Shown in pieces: positions 51,646-59,645 of a DNA stretch of 64,000 bases. Each line of letters starts with the position of its first letter. The first letter of the stretch is position 1. The DNA lies in NCBI GenBank assembly GCA_019418225.1, contig DYCF01000010.1, positions 1-64,000 of the forward strand, given 5' to 3'. The notes beneath the pieces are model-generated. The model did no database searches and was not told the origin of the DNA. It worked only from the letters and a program-made list of their open reading frames with translations. A program made the position numbers and the translations under genes. The stretch comes from Clostridiales bacterium. GTDB taxonomy: Bacteria; Bacillota; Clostridia; Lachnospirales; Cellulosilyticaceae.

Positions 51646-51861
51646 ATGAAAGCAAATGAAGCAAAAAATAAGGAAAAGTTATTTGATGCCTTATCACCAG
51701 CAGAAAAGATGAAGTTAGAGATTGCAGAAGAACTAGGTCTTTTGGAAAAGGTGCAAGAAGGTGGATGGAAAGCATTATCTGCTAAGGAAACAGGACGTAT
51801 TGGTGGACTTATGACTAAGAAAAAAAGAGAAATGAATAAAGCAAAACAAGAGGAAAAATAG
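51646..51861 (+). CDS. Alpha/beta-type small acid-soluble spore protein (SASP), divergent
   Basis: A 71-residue protein with both SASP signatures: MKLEIAEELGLLEKV (KxEIAxELG) and LSAKETGRIGGLMTKKKREM (the second conserved helix, usually GxxGGxMxxxxI). The N-terminal EIA site is where the GPR protease cuts. The tail is unusually Lys/Glu-rich. SASPs coat and protect spore DNA. GAGGAAGAG precedes the ATG. A sigma-G-like promoter lies upstream, as expected for a forespore gene. The form is nearer SspF-like minor SASPs than the major ones. Confidence 0.8.
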   Translation: MKANEAKNKEKLFDALSPAEKMKLEIAEELGLLEKVQEGGWKALSAKETGRIGGLMTKKKREMNKAKQEEK

Positions 51862-52045
51862 ATAAGAAAGAGGTTTTGTGCTGTGTAGTGCAAGATGGCT
51901 TTCTTAGCTTTGAAAAATTTAAGAGAAGCATGGGTGTAATATTTATACAATATATTCTAGTGGAAAAGGTCCTATGCATAGACTTTAGAATAAAAACTTA
52001 TATAAAAGTATAGTTATATCAAGTGGAGTGATTTGCTGAGATTAT

Positions 52046-52092
52046 AAAAGTGGCTACCCAAAATGATAAATCAATTTGGGTAGCCACTTTTG
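52046..52092. terminator. Bidirectional terminator between SASP and CNNM genes
   Basis: AAAAGTGGCTACCCAAA / TTTGGGTAGCCACTTTT with a 12-base loop. Confidence 0.92.
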
Positions 52093-52098
52093 TAGTTA

Positions 52099-53355
52099 TT
52101 ATTGTAATAAGATTTTTAAAGTATTAATACGATTGTTAGATGTGGCATCTACAATGAATTTAATATCATTGTAAGTGATTTCTTCGCCTTCTGTAGGGAA
52201 GCGGTCGAAGAGTCCGATCACGAATCCACCAATTGAATCAAAGTCTTCAGAAGTGATATCTAGATTTAAAAGTTCATTGACGTCTGTAAGACGGGCAGAA
52301 CCTTCAATAAGATATTCATGGTCACTGACTTTTTGGATTTCATTTTCAGTTTCATCATATTCATCATCAATGTCACCAACAATTTCTTCGATAAGGTCTT
52401 CCATAGTGACAAGACCTGCTGTACCGCCGTATTCATCAAGAACGATACACATACCTACTTTATGTGCACGCATTTCTTTGAAAAGTTCATCGTTTCTTTT
52501 AAACTCATGAACAAAGTAAGGTTCTCTTAAAAAATCATCAATATGAAATTCATTTTGTTTAAAGTCATGAAGTAATAAATCTTTGATATGTAAAATACCA
52601 ACGATATTATCCACTGATTCTTCATAGACTGGCATTCTAGAACATGGGTCCTCTTTATATAAAGAGAGGATTTCTTCATAAGTCGCATCACGTCCAATGG
52701 CAATCATATCTGTACGTGGTACCATAATATCTTTGGCGGCACTGCTTCCGAAGTCAAATACATTGCAAATCATTTCTTTTTCTTCATCCATAAGAACGCC
52801 TTCTTCATGGCTGACATTTACAATAGTTTTAAGCTCTCCTGCTGTAATGAAAGGTTTAGTCGCATTAGGATCTACACCGAAGAGGCGGAGGATACCATTT
52901 GTAATAAACATTAATACTTTTACGACAGGGCTAAAAACTGCAACAACGATGGAAATAGGGCCAGATACTAAAAGTGCCATTTTTTCTGTGTTTTGTGTAG
53001 ATAAAGATTTTGGCGTAATCTCCCCAAAAATAAGTACTAAAATCGTCATAACGCCAGTGGCAATACCAACACCACTGTTATCAAAGAGTTTTGTAGCAAT
53101 AACTGTAGCTAAAGAAGATGCACCAATATTTACAAGGTTATTACCTACTAAGATAGAACCAAGTAGCTTATTTTGATCTTCTAACAATTTCTCAAGTCTT
53201 GTAGCACCTTTCATATTTTGTGCTACCATATGACGAACTTCAATTTTACTAATAGCCATAAGGGCTGTCTCAGAAGCTGAGAAGAAGCCTGATGCCAAAA
53301 GTAAAATGATTAAAACAACTATTTGTACCGATTGTACCGATAACGAAGGGTCCAA
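52099..53355 (-). CDS. CNNM/CorC-family transporter (hemolysin-C-like)
   Basis: A 418-residue membrane protein. Residues 1-190 form the DUF21/CNNM domain with four hydrophobic helices (VVLIILLLASGFFSASETALMAIS at the start, IMTILVLIFGEITPKSL). Two CBS motifs lie at about 205-330 (DIMVPRTDMIAI, GIVHIKDLL-like VGILHIKDLL). The C-terminal ~80 residues are the CorC_HlyC domain (IEGSARLTDVNELLNLD). Members move or regulate Mg/Co ions; the hemolysin name is historical. TTG start after GGAGAGTG. Confidence 0.85.
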   Translation of the reverse strand: MDPSLSVQSVQIVVLIILLLASGFFSASETALMAISKIEVRHMVAQNMKGATRLEKLLEDQNKLLGSILVGNNLVNIGASSLATVIATKLFDNSGVGIATGVMTILVLIFGEITPKSLSTQNTEKMALLVSGPISIVVAVFSPVVKVLMFITNGILRLFGVDPNATKPFITAGELKTIVNVSHEEGVLMDEEKEMICNVFDFGSSAAKDIMVPRTDMIAIGRDATYEEILSLYKEDPCSRMPVYEESVDNIVGILHIKDLLLHDFKQNEFHIDDFLREPYFVHEFKRNDELFKEMRAHKVGMCIVLDEYGGTAGLVTMEDLIEEIVGDIDDEYDETENEIQKVSDHEYLIEGSARLTDVNELLNLDITSEDFDSIGGFVIGLFDRFPTEGEEITYNDIKFIVDATSNNRINTLKILLQ

Positions 53356-53805
53356 CTTATAATCACTCTCCTAAAAATTTAAATAATATAATAAAAATAA
53401 AATTAACATGAACGTGTGTAAAACATATGAATAAAGCCTATGAACAAATAGAAATACTTTCTAAGAAAAAATCCTTATATATAGTATGGTCTTTTTACAT
53501 ATAAAATAATATAGATTTCACATTTATAAATGTCAGTTAGGCATGATGTATGCGTAATGTGAAATCATCAAGAAAAATTATTTGTATATGAACATTTAAG
53601 TTTATAAGCGCATTTCTCCATAAATGTTAGATATTACATTTTTACGTTTACATCACATCATGATATTATATAGTATCATAATATGATAAAAAAACAATAA
53701 AAATTTAAAATGTTAATTTTATATCTTTACTGTCCATACTAGATAAAATAAGATAAAACATGTATAATAAATTGTTAGACATAAATAGCTAGCGAGGTGC
53801 GTAAA
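53356..53805. other. Very AT-rich intergenic region
   Basis: Holds a dispersed repeat copy (53511-53569) and an AT-only imperfect palindrome near 53657-53690 (ATCATGATATTAT / ATAATATGAT). TATAAT at 53762-53767 may be the -10 of the methyltransferase gene. No gene is seen. Confidence 0.4.
53511..53569 (-). repeat. Dispersed palindromic repeat, inverted copy
   Basis: ATAGATTTCACATTTATAAAT at the left and ATGTGAAATCAT at the right: the inner arms of the 311-616 family in reverse, with a different middle. Confidence 0.75.
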
Positions 53806-54576
53806 GTGGAAGCTTATAATGAATTTGCAAGAGTATATGACACATTCATGGAAGATACACCTTATGATAAATGGGTGAATTTCATTGATGAATGTATGAA
53901 GAAATATAATGTCACACCTAATATTGTATGTGATTTAGGTTGTGGTACTGGGAAAATGACAAGCATCTTTGCACGTCGTGGCATTGAGATGATTGGAATT
54001 GATAACTCAGAAGAAATGCTAATGGTAGCAAGAGAAAATGCTTATGAGGATGAATTAAATATTCTTTATCTCATGCAAGATATGTCTCAGTTTGAACTTT
54101 ATGGGACAGTAGACCTTATTTATAGTGCCTGTGATTGCATGAATTATCTTGTAGAAGAAAAAGACGTACTTAGTACTTTAAAATGGGTAAACAATTATTT
54201 AGAGCCAGAAGGACTTTTTATTTTTGATATTAATACACCTTATAAATATAAAGAAGTACTTGGAAATCGTGTGTTCGCTCAGCAAGAAGCATCATCAGCC
54301 TATATTTGGGAAAATTACTATGATGAAGAAGAAGGCATCAATGAATATGAGGTAAGCTTCTTTATTCAAGATGAAGAAGATGGTAGATATGACCGTGCCG
54401 TAGAAAATCATTATCAAAGAGCTTATAGCATAGAACGTATGAAAGAGCTTATTAGTGAAGCAGGACTCGAGCTTATTGGTGTATATGATGAATATAGCTT
54501 TGAACCAGTAAGAGAAGACAGTCAAAGAGCAACCTTTGTTGCGAGAGAAAAAGGTAAGAGAAAGGAAATAAAATAA
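53806..54576 (+). CDS. SAM-dependent methyltransferase
   Basis: A 256-residue class I methyltransferase. EFARVYDTFMEDTPYDKWVNFI is a common N-terminal helix in this group; VCDLGCGTGKMTSIFARRG is the SAM-binding motif I, IDNSEEML motif II, and DLIYSACDCMNYL motif IV. I prefer the GTG at 53806, 6 bases after GAGGTG; a GTG at 53797 overlaps that site. Its stop overlaps the hslO start (TAATG), so the two are coupled. Substrate unknown. Confidence 0.8.
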   Translation: MEAYNEFARVYDTFMEDTPYDKWVNFIDECMKKYNVTPNIVCDLGCGTGKMTSIFARRGIEMIGIDNSEEMLMVARENAYEDELNILYLMQDMSQFELYGTVDLIYSACDCMNYLVEEKDVLSTLKWVNNYLEPEGLFIFDINTPYKYKEVLGNRVFAQQEASSAYIWENYYDEEEGINEYEVSFFIQDEEDGRYDRAVENHYQRAYSIERMKELISEAGLELIGVYDEYSFEPVREDSQRATFVAREKGKRKEIK

Positions 54577-55454
54577 TGACACAAAATAAAGATTATATGA
54601 TTAGAGGTATTGATAAGGCTGGGAATTTTAGATTCTTCGGTGCCAATACAAAAACACTTGTCGATACAGCTTGTGAAAAACACCAAACATCGCCAGTTGT
54701 ATCAGCAGCTCTTGGTAGAACCTTAACAGGTGCAGCTATGATGGGACATATGTTAAAAAATGACCGTGATAGAGTTTGCATTATTATTAAAGGGGATGGA
54801 CCTATTGGTGGAATCGTTGTAGAAGCTAACGGAGCTGGAGAAGTAAAAGGTTATGCTTATAATCCACATGTAGACCTTCCACTTAACGAATTTGGTAAAC
54901 TTGATGTAGCAAAAGCTGTTGGTAATGCAGGTATGACAGTTATTAAGGATCTTGGACTTAAAGAACCATATTCAGGACAAGTGCCAATGCTTTCAGGTGA
55001 AATTGCAGAAGACCTTAGTTTCTACTTTGCAGTATCTGAGCAAACAAATTCAGTTGTTATGCTTGGTGTACTTGTAGATAAAGATTACAGTATCAAACAA
55101 GCTGGAGGTCTTATGATTCAAGTACTTCCTAATGCAAAAGATGAAGCTATTACAGCCCTTGAAAATAAAATTAAGGATTTCAAATCATTAACAGAGCGCC
55201 TTGAAAAAGGTCAATCTATTGAGTATGTATTAGAACAACTTCTTGGTGAGATTGAAATCATGGATCGTACATCTGTTACATTCAAATGTGACTGTTCAAA
55301 AGAGCGTATGGAACGTGCCCTTATTACAGTAGGTAAAAAAGACCTTAAAGAAATGGCAGAAGAAGATGGTCAAGCTGAAATTGAATGTCCATTCTGCAGC
55401 AGCAAATATTTATTTACAAAAGACGAGCTTGAAGGGCTTATTGAAAGAATTTAA
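54576..55454 (+). CDS. hslO: Redox-regulated chaperone Hsp33
   Basis: A 292-residue Hsp33. The N-terminal chaperone domain has GRTLTGAAMMGHMLK, GDGPIGGIVVEANGAGEVKGY and YSGQVPMLSGEIAEDLSFYF. The C-terminal redox switch has the zinc-binding cysteines CDCSKERM and CPFCSSKY (CxC and CxxC). Oxidation releases zinc and activates holdase function. Starts by TAATG overlap with the methyltransferase. Confidence 0.95.
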   Translation: MTQNKDYMIRGIDKAGNFRFFGANTKTLVDTACEKHQTSPVVSAALGRTLTGAAMMGHMLKNDRDRVCIIIKGDGPIGGIVVEANGAGEVKGYAYNPHVDLPLNEFGKLDVAKAVGNAGMTVIKDLGLKEPYSGQVPMLSGEIAEDLSFYFAVSEQTNSVVMLGVLVDKDYSIKQAGGLMIQVLPNAKDEAITALENKIKDFKSLTERLEKGQSIEYVLEQLLGEIEIMDRTSVTFKCDCSKERMERALITVGKKDLKEMAEEDGQAEIECPFCSSKYLFTKDELEGLIERI

Positions 55455-55621
55455 TCTTTTGCTTTTGTTAAATGTAATGTATTAACTTTTTTGGGAAGTC
55501 TTCAAAATTCAGTTAGACAACCTTTTTTGTTTAAAAACGTATGAAAAGTTGCTAGTATGATGCAAGGTGGCAAGCTAAGTGTTATATACTAATAGTAGAG
55601 AACTACAATTGAGGTAACAAC

Positions 55622-56464
55622 ATGTGCCGTTATATTCTCTACACCACGCGTTATAAGGATGAAATACTGGCTAAGATTAAAGAAACTGAGCTCCAGGAAG
55701 AATTAGAAGGTAGGCTTGAGGTGAAGCGGATTGGAGCAATATGGGAAATTTATTATGAGATAGAGGAGAGCAAGGAATATTGCGATGAAGTTGTGGCACA
55801 TGTTATAAGTGATGTAACTCAAAAGCAGGCGATTTATAAAGTGTGCCACAAAGCCCTTAAGAAAAGAGAAGACTTGGAGCCTATAGATAAGGAAGAAATT
55901 ACAGAAGCATTTGTAACAGAAAATTACTTGTCTAGGCAAGAGGGCTTTTCCTCTATTACCTATTATCTCATATATGTGCCAATACTTGTAGAAGTTAGGA
56001 AAGAAGCCTCTTTTAATGTAGATGGCTGGTTACAGTTTCGAATTCAAAAGTACAAGGTTCTCTTAAATGATTTATTAGAGCAGTTTATAGCAGACTTTGA
56101 AATGAAAAAGGATGTGGTAAACTTTATTAGATTGATGCGAGATGTGAGCATGTTAAGTGTGCCGTTAGAAGAAATACTTCATCTAGTGTATAACAATGAA
56201 GGAAGTCCCCAATTATATAATAAAGATATGAAAAATGTAACAGGTTATTATATTAAAAAGTATTGTAAAGACCTTATATTAGATAGTACATTACATGAAG
56301 AGGACTGGATGCTCCATATCCTCATTACTGTTGTCCCAAAAAAAATAGTTGTGCATCATAAGGAGCGGGCGAAGCAAAAAAAATTCTTAAAGACTTTAGA
56401 AATTATTTTTGATGAAAGCATAGAATATTGCAAAGGCTGCAAGTATTGTAGATGTGAAGAATGA
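55622..56464 (+). CDS. ytxC: YtxC-like sporulation protein
   Basis: A 280-residue protein of the YtxC family, known in Bacillus as a sporulation-associated gene next to thrS. The diagnostic core is LSRQEGFSSITYYLIYVPILVEVRKEASFNVDGWLQFRIQKYKVLL. It has no signal peptide. It ends in a Cys-rich tail, YCKGCKYCRCEE, which could bind metal. The start follows GAGGTAAC. Its position just before thrS matches Bacillus gene order, which supports the call. Molecular function unknown. Confidence 0.75.
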   Translation: MCRYILYTTRYKDEILAKIKETELQEELEGRLEVKRIGAIWEIYYEIEESKEYCDEVVAHVISDVTQKQAIYKVCHKALKKREDLEPIDKEEITEAFVTENYLSRQEGFSSITYYLIYVPILVEVRKEASFNVDGWLQFRIQKYKVLLNDLLEQFIADFEMKKDVVNFIRLMRDVSMLSVPLEEILHLVYNNEGSPQLYNKDMKNVTGYYIKKYCKDLILDSTLHEEDWMLHILITVVPKKIVVHHKERAKQKKFLKTLEIIFDESIEYCKGCKYCRCEE

Positions 56465-56507
56465 AGTAAGAAAAATGAGTAATTAAAGAATTAAGAGCCT
56501 GGAGACG

Positions 56508-56536
56508 TTGACAGGAAATGAGGAGAGTTATATAAT
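56508..56536 (+). promoter_or_regulatory. Sigma-A promoter of the first thrS T-box unit
   Basis: TTGACA (56508-56513), 17 bases, TATAAT (56531-56536). Confidence 0.85.
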
Positions 56537-56542
56537 AACAAT

Positions 56543-56881
56543 AAATTCTATATTTTTTAGAAAACAATGATGAGGACAGTAGTTTGTAAAAGTTTTTTCA
56601 GAGAGAAGATGCATTGGTGGGAGCATTTTTAAAGCTTTATAAATGAAAACCACCTCGGAGTGATTGCAAACCAATCCGGTATTAGACCGTTATCATAATT
56701 AATAAGTGGCAGGAAATTAAGAATAGCTAATTTCTTTACAAAGAATGAAATATGGTTTTATATTTCATTGTTCCAAGAGAAATTGATGCTAATCAATTTC
56801 TTTGCAACAAGGGTGGAACCGCGGGTATAGCTCCCGTCCCTTTTAAATAAGTGATTATTTAGAGGGATGGGAGCTTTTTAT
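56543..56881 (+). ncRNA. T-box leader (threonine) of thrS 1
   Basis: Contains the stem I elements (AGAGA, GATGCATTGGTGGGAGCA), the T-box AAGGGTGGAACCGCGGG (56809-56825), and a terminator whose stem CCCGTCCCT / AGGGATGGG competes with the antiterminator. The likely specifier is ACC (56649-56651), following GAAA and followed by A, a threonine codon. Uncharged tRNA-Thr should allow read-through into thrS. Confidence 0.92.
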
Positions 56882-56913
56882 ATGCGTTTATATAAAAACA
56901 ACTTTCTTTCAAA

Positions 56914-56980
56914 TAATCAGCAGGATTATTTTATAATCAGCAGGATTATTTTATAATCAGCAGGATTATTTTATAATCAT
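56914..56980 (+). repeat. Three tandem 20-base hairpin repeats before thrS 1
   Basis: TAATCAGCAGGATTATTTTA repeats exactly at 56914, 56934 and 56954, then a partial TAATCAT. Each copy can fold as AATAATC / GATTATT around AGCAG. They lie between the T-box terminator and the ribosome-binding site. Confidence 0.9.
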
Positions 56981-57024
56981 AGAATTGTTCTAAGTAAATT
57001 AAGTATTTGAAGGGAGTAGGAATA

Positions 57025-58950
57025 ATGATTAAGGTAAGTTTAAAAGATGGTAGCGTCTTAGAATGTGAAGCAGGTAGTAGTATATTAGAAGTGGCAGAAA
57101 AAATTAGTAGCGGTCTTGCAAGAAATGCTTGCGCAGGACTTGTAGATGGTGAAATGATGGACCTTCGCCATGAGCTAGATAAGGACTGTCACTTAGAAAT
57201 TTTAACTTTTGCAGATAAAGATGGTAGATGGGCATTTAGACATACTGCTTCTCATATTCTAGCACAAGCTGTTAAGAGACTTTATCCTAGCGTGAAGCTT
57301 GCTATAGGACCAGCTATTGATGATGGGTTTTATTATGACTTTGATTTTGAACGTTCTTTTACAGAAGCAGATTTTGAAAAAATTGAAGCTGAGATGAAAA
57401 AAATCGTTAAAGAAAAGTTACCTATTGAACGTTTTGAATTACCAAGGGAAGAAGCTATTGCTAAGATGAAGGCTGCTGGGGAACCTTATAAGGTAGAACT
57501 TATTGAGGATTTACCAGAGGGAGAAACAATTTCTTTCTATAAACAAGGAGAATTTGTGGATCTTTGTGCAGGTCCACACCTTATGACTACTAAACCGGTT
57601 GAAGCCTTTAAGATTATGTCTGTAGCAGGTGCTTACTGGCGTGGCAGTGAAAAAAATAAGATGTTACAACGTTTATATGCTACAGCATTTCCCAAAAAAG
57701 CTGAGCTTCAAGAACATCTTGATAAAATAGAAGAAGCTAAGAAAAGAGACCACCGTAAACTTGGTAAGGAATTAGAACTTTTTGCCTTACTTGATGAGGG
57801 GCCAGGATTCCCATTTTTCTTGCCAAAGGGTATGATTCTTAAAAATACACTCATTGATTACTGGAGAGAAATTCATAAAAAGGCTGGTTATCAGGAAATT
57901 TCTACTCCTATTATTTTAAATAAAGAGTTATGGTTAAGAAGTGGTCACTGGGATCATTACCGTGAAAATATGTATACTACAGTTATTGATGATGAAGATT
58001 ATGCCATCAAACCAATGAACTGTCCAGGAGGTATGCTTGTTTATAAGACTAAGATGCGTTCTTATAAGGATTTACCTCTTAGAATGGGAGAATTAGGACT
58101 TGTTCATCGTCATGAACTTTCAGGTGCGCTCCATGGATTAATGCGTGTGCGTAACTTCACACAAGATGATGCCCATATCTTTATGCTCCCTGAACAAATT
58201 AAAGATGAAATTAAAGGTGTCGTAAGACTTATTGATGAAGTTTATAAAACATTTGGTTTTAAATATAGTATTGAGCTTTCTACAATGCCAGAAGATCATG
58301 TAGGTAAAATTGAAGATTGGGAAATAGCTACAAATGGTCTCCGTGAAGCTATTGAAGAAATGGGTTATGATTACGAAGTCAATGTAGGGGATGGTGCTTT
58401 TTATGGTCCTAAATTAGACTTTAAACTAGAAGATAGTTTAGGCAGAACATGGCAATGTGGGACAATTCAACTTGACTTCCAGCTTCCAGAGCGCTTTGAA
58501 TTAGAATACATTGGTGCAGATGGTGAAAAACATCGCCCAGTTATGATTCACCGTGTAGTCTTTGGCAGCATTGAACGTTTCATTGGTGTCATCACAGAAC
58601 ACTTTGCAGGAGCTTTCCCAACATGGCTTGCACCAGTTCAAGTAAAAGTATTACCAATCTCAGACAAACATGGCGACTATGCTAAAAAGGTGGCAGAGAC
58701 TTTAGATGAAGCTGGTATTCGAGTGGAAACTGATGAACGTAGTGAAAAGATTGGTTACAAAATCAGAGAAGCAAGAAATATGCGTGTGCCATTCATCTTA
58801 GTAGTAGGTGCCAATGAAGAAGCTAATGGTACTGTAAGTGTACGTAGCCGCAGAGGCGAAGAGGGCGCAATGAAATTAGAAGACCTTGTAAGTCGTGTGA
58901 AAGACGAGATTACAACAAGATATAATTATCTATTAGATGAAAATAAATAG
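57025..58950 (+). CDS. thrS: Threonyl-tRNA synthetase 1
   Basis: A 641-residue ThrRS. An N-terminal TGS domain (MIKVSLKDGSVLECEAGSSILEVA) is followed by the editing domain with HTASHILAQAV and DLCAGPHLM (the His/Cys editing site). The class II core has the zinc Cys in MNCPGGM, motif 2 in HRHELSGALHGLMRVRNFTQDDAH (second zinc ligand His), and MIHRVVFGSIERF (third ligand and motif 3). The anticodon-binding domain ends the protein. The ATG at 57025 follows AGGGAG by 8 bases. Sequence motifs are those of normal bacterial ThrRS. Codon use is less biased than in the second copy. Confidence 0.95.
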   Translation: MIKVSLKDGSVLECEAGSSILEVAEKISSGLARNACAGLVDGEMMDLRHELDKDCHLEILTFADKDGRWAFRHTASHILAQAVKRLYPSVKLAIGPAIDDGFYYDFDFERSFTEADFEKIEAEMKKIVKEKLPIERFELPREEAIAKMKAAGEPYKVELIEDLPEGETISFYKQGEFVDLCAGPHLMTTKPVEAFKIMSVAGAYWRGSEKNKMLQRLYATAFPKKAELQEHLDKIEEAKKRDHRKLGKELELFALLDEGPGFPFFLPKGMILKNTLIDYWREIHKKAGYQEISTPIILNKELWLRSGHWDHYRENMYTTVIDDEDYAIKPMNCPGGMLVYKTKMRSYKDLPLRMGELGLVHRHELSGALHGLMRVRNFTQDDAHIFMLPEQIKDEIKGVVRLIDEVYKTFGFKYSIELSTMPEDHVGKIEDWEIATNGLREAIEEMGYDYEVNVGDGAFYGPKLDFKLEDSLGRTWQCGTIQLDFQLPERFELEYIGADGEKHRPVMIHRVVFGSIERFIGVITEHFAGAFPTWLAPVQVKVLPISDKHGDYAKKVAETLDEAGIRVETDERSEKIGYKIREARNMRVPFILVVGANEEANGTVSVRSRRGEEGAMKLEDLVSRVKDEITTRYNYLLDENK

Positions 58951-58968
58951 TCATCTATGAGATATAAG

Positions 58969-59014
58969 AAGAGCTACTAAGGATTTCTCGATAGAAATCC
59001 TTAGTAGCTCTTTT
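58969..59014 (+). terminator. Terminator after thrS 1
   Basis: AAGAGCTACTAAGGATTTCT / AGAAATCCTTAGTAGCTCTT, 4-base loop, T tail. The two thrS genes are therefore separate transcription units. Confidence 0.92.
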
Positions 59015-59214
59015 AAAAGTGAGTTAAATATATTTCTAACAGCGAAAGTAGATAAAGAAGTTTAATCGAGTAAAATAGAACGCTATAAGATTAAACAGAG
59101 AGAAGATACGGGGCATTATGGCGTTTCTAATATAGACGATGGCGTGAGTTTTTGGTTTGAAATAAAATAAAGGAGTTTTAAGTCAAATTTCCTAGAAATA
59201 GCAAATGAGATATA
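59015..59214. other. Intergenic stretch between the two thrS units
   Basis: A frame from 59066 to 59170 with no start codon encodes 34 residues ending GVSFWFEIK, preceded in frame by a stop at 59063. It could be a gene remnant, but the evidence is thin. Nothing else is seen before the second promoter. Confidence 0.25.
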
Positions 59215-59243
59215 TTGACATAAGCAAATAGATTGATTAGAAT
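59215..59243 (+). promoter_or_regulatory. Sigma-A promoter of the second thrS T-box unit
   Basis: TTGACA (59215-59220), 17 bases, TAGAAT (59238-59243). Confidence 0.8.
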
Positions 59244-59249
59244 AAATAC

Positions 59250-59565
59250 ATTAAGAAAATACTAAAACAATGATGAGACGAGTAACTTATAAAGAACTTT
59301 TTCAGAGAGAAGATGCATTGGTGGGAGCATTTTTAAAGCTTGTAAGTGAAGACTACCTCGGAGTGATTGCAAAACAATTCGGTGACCCCGTTATCGTCAA
59401 ATAAGCGAGTGACTTTTAACTGTTTAATTTAGAAATGAGTTTCTTCTATACAATAAGGGAATGGTTTCGAATTAAAAATAAAAGTAACAAGGGTGGAACC
59501 GCGGGAATAAATATGTCCCGTCCCTTTTAAATAAGATGATTATTTAAAAGGGACGGGATTTTTTG
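59250..59565 (+). ncRNA. T-box leader (threonine) of thrS 2
   Basis: Closely resembles the first leader through stem I (CAGAGAGAAGATGCATTGG, GGGAGCATTTTTAAAGCTT) but differs at the likely specifier, ACT (59352-59354) instead of ACC. The T-box AAGGGTGGAACCGCGGG lies at 59489-59505 and the terminator CCCGTCCCTTTTAAATAA / TTATTTAAAAGGGACGGG follows with a T run. The shared sequence shows duplication of leader plus gene. Confidence 0.92.
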
Positions 59566-59645
59566 CGTTCTAAAATAATAATCATCATAAAAGACAATCA
59601 TAATGATTAAAAAGTAATAATTTAAAATTTGAAAGGAGCATTATA

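Noticed and set aside
59066..59170. C-terminal remnant of a larger protein (ending GVSFWFEIK)
   Set aside because: Only 34 codons, no start, no ribosome-binding site and no certain homologue; noted as intergenic only.
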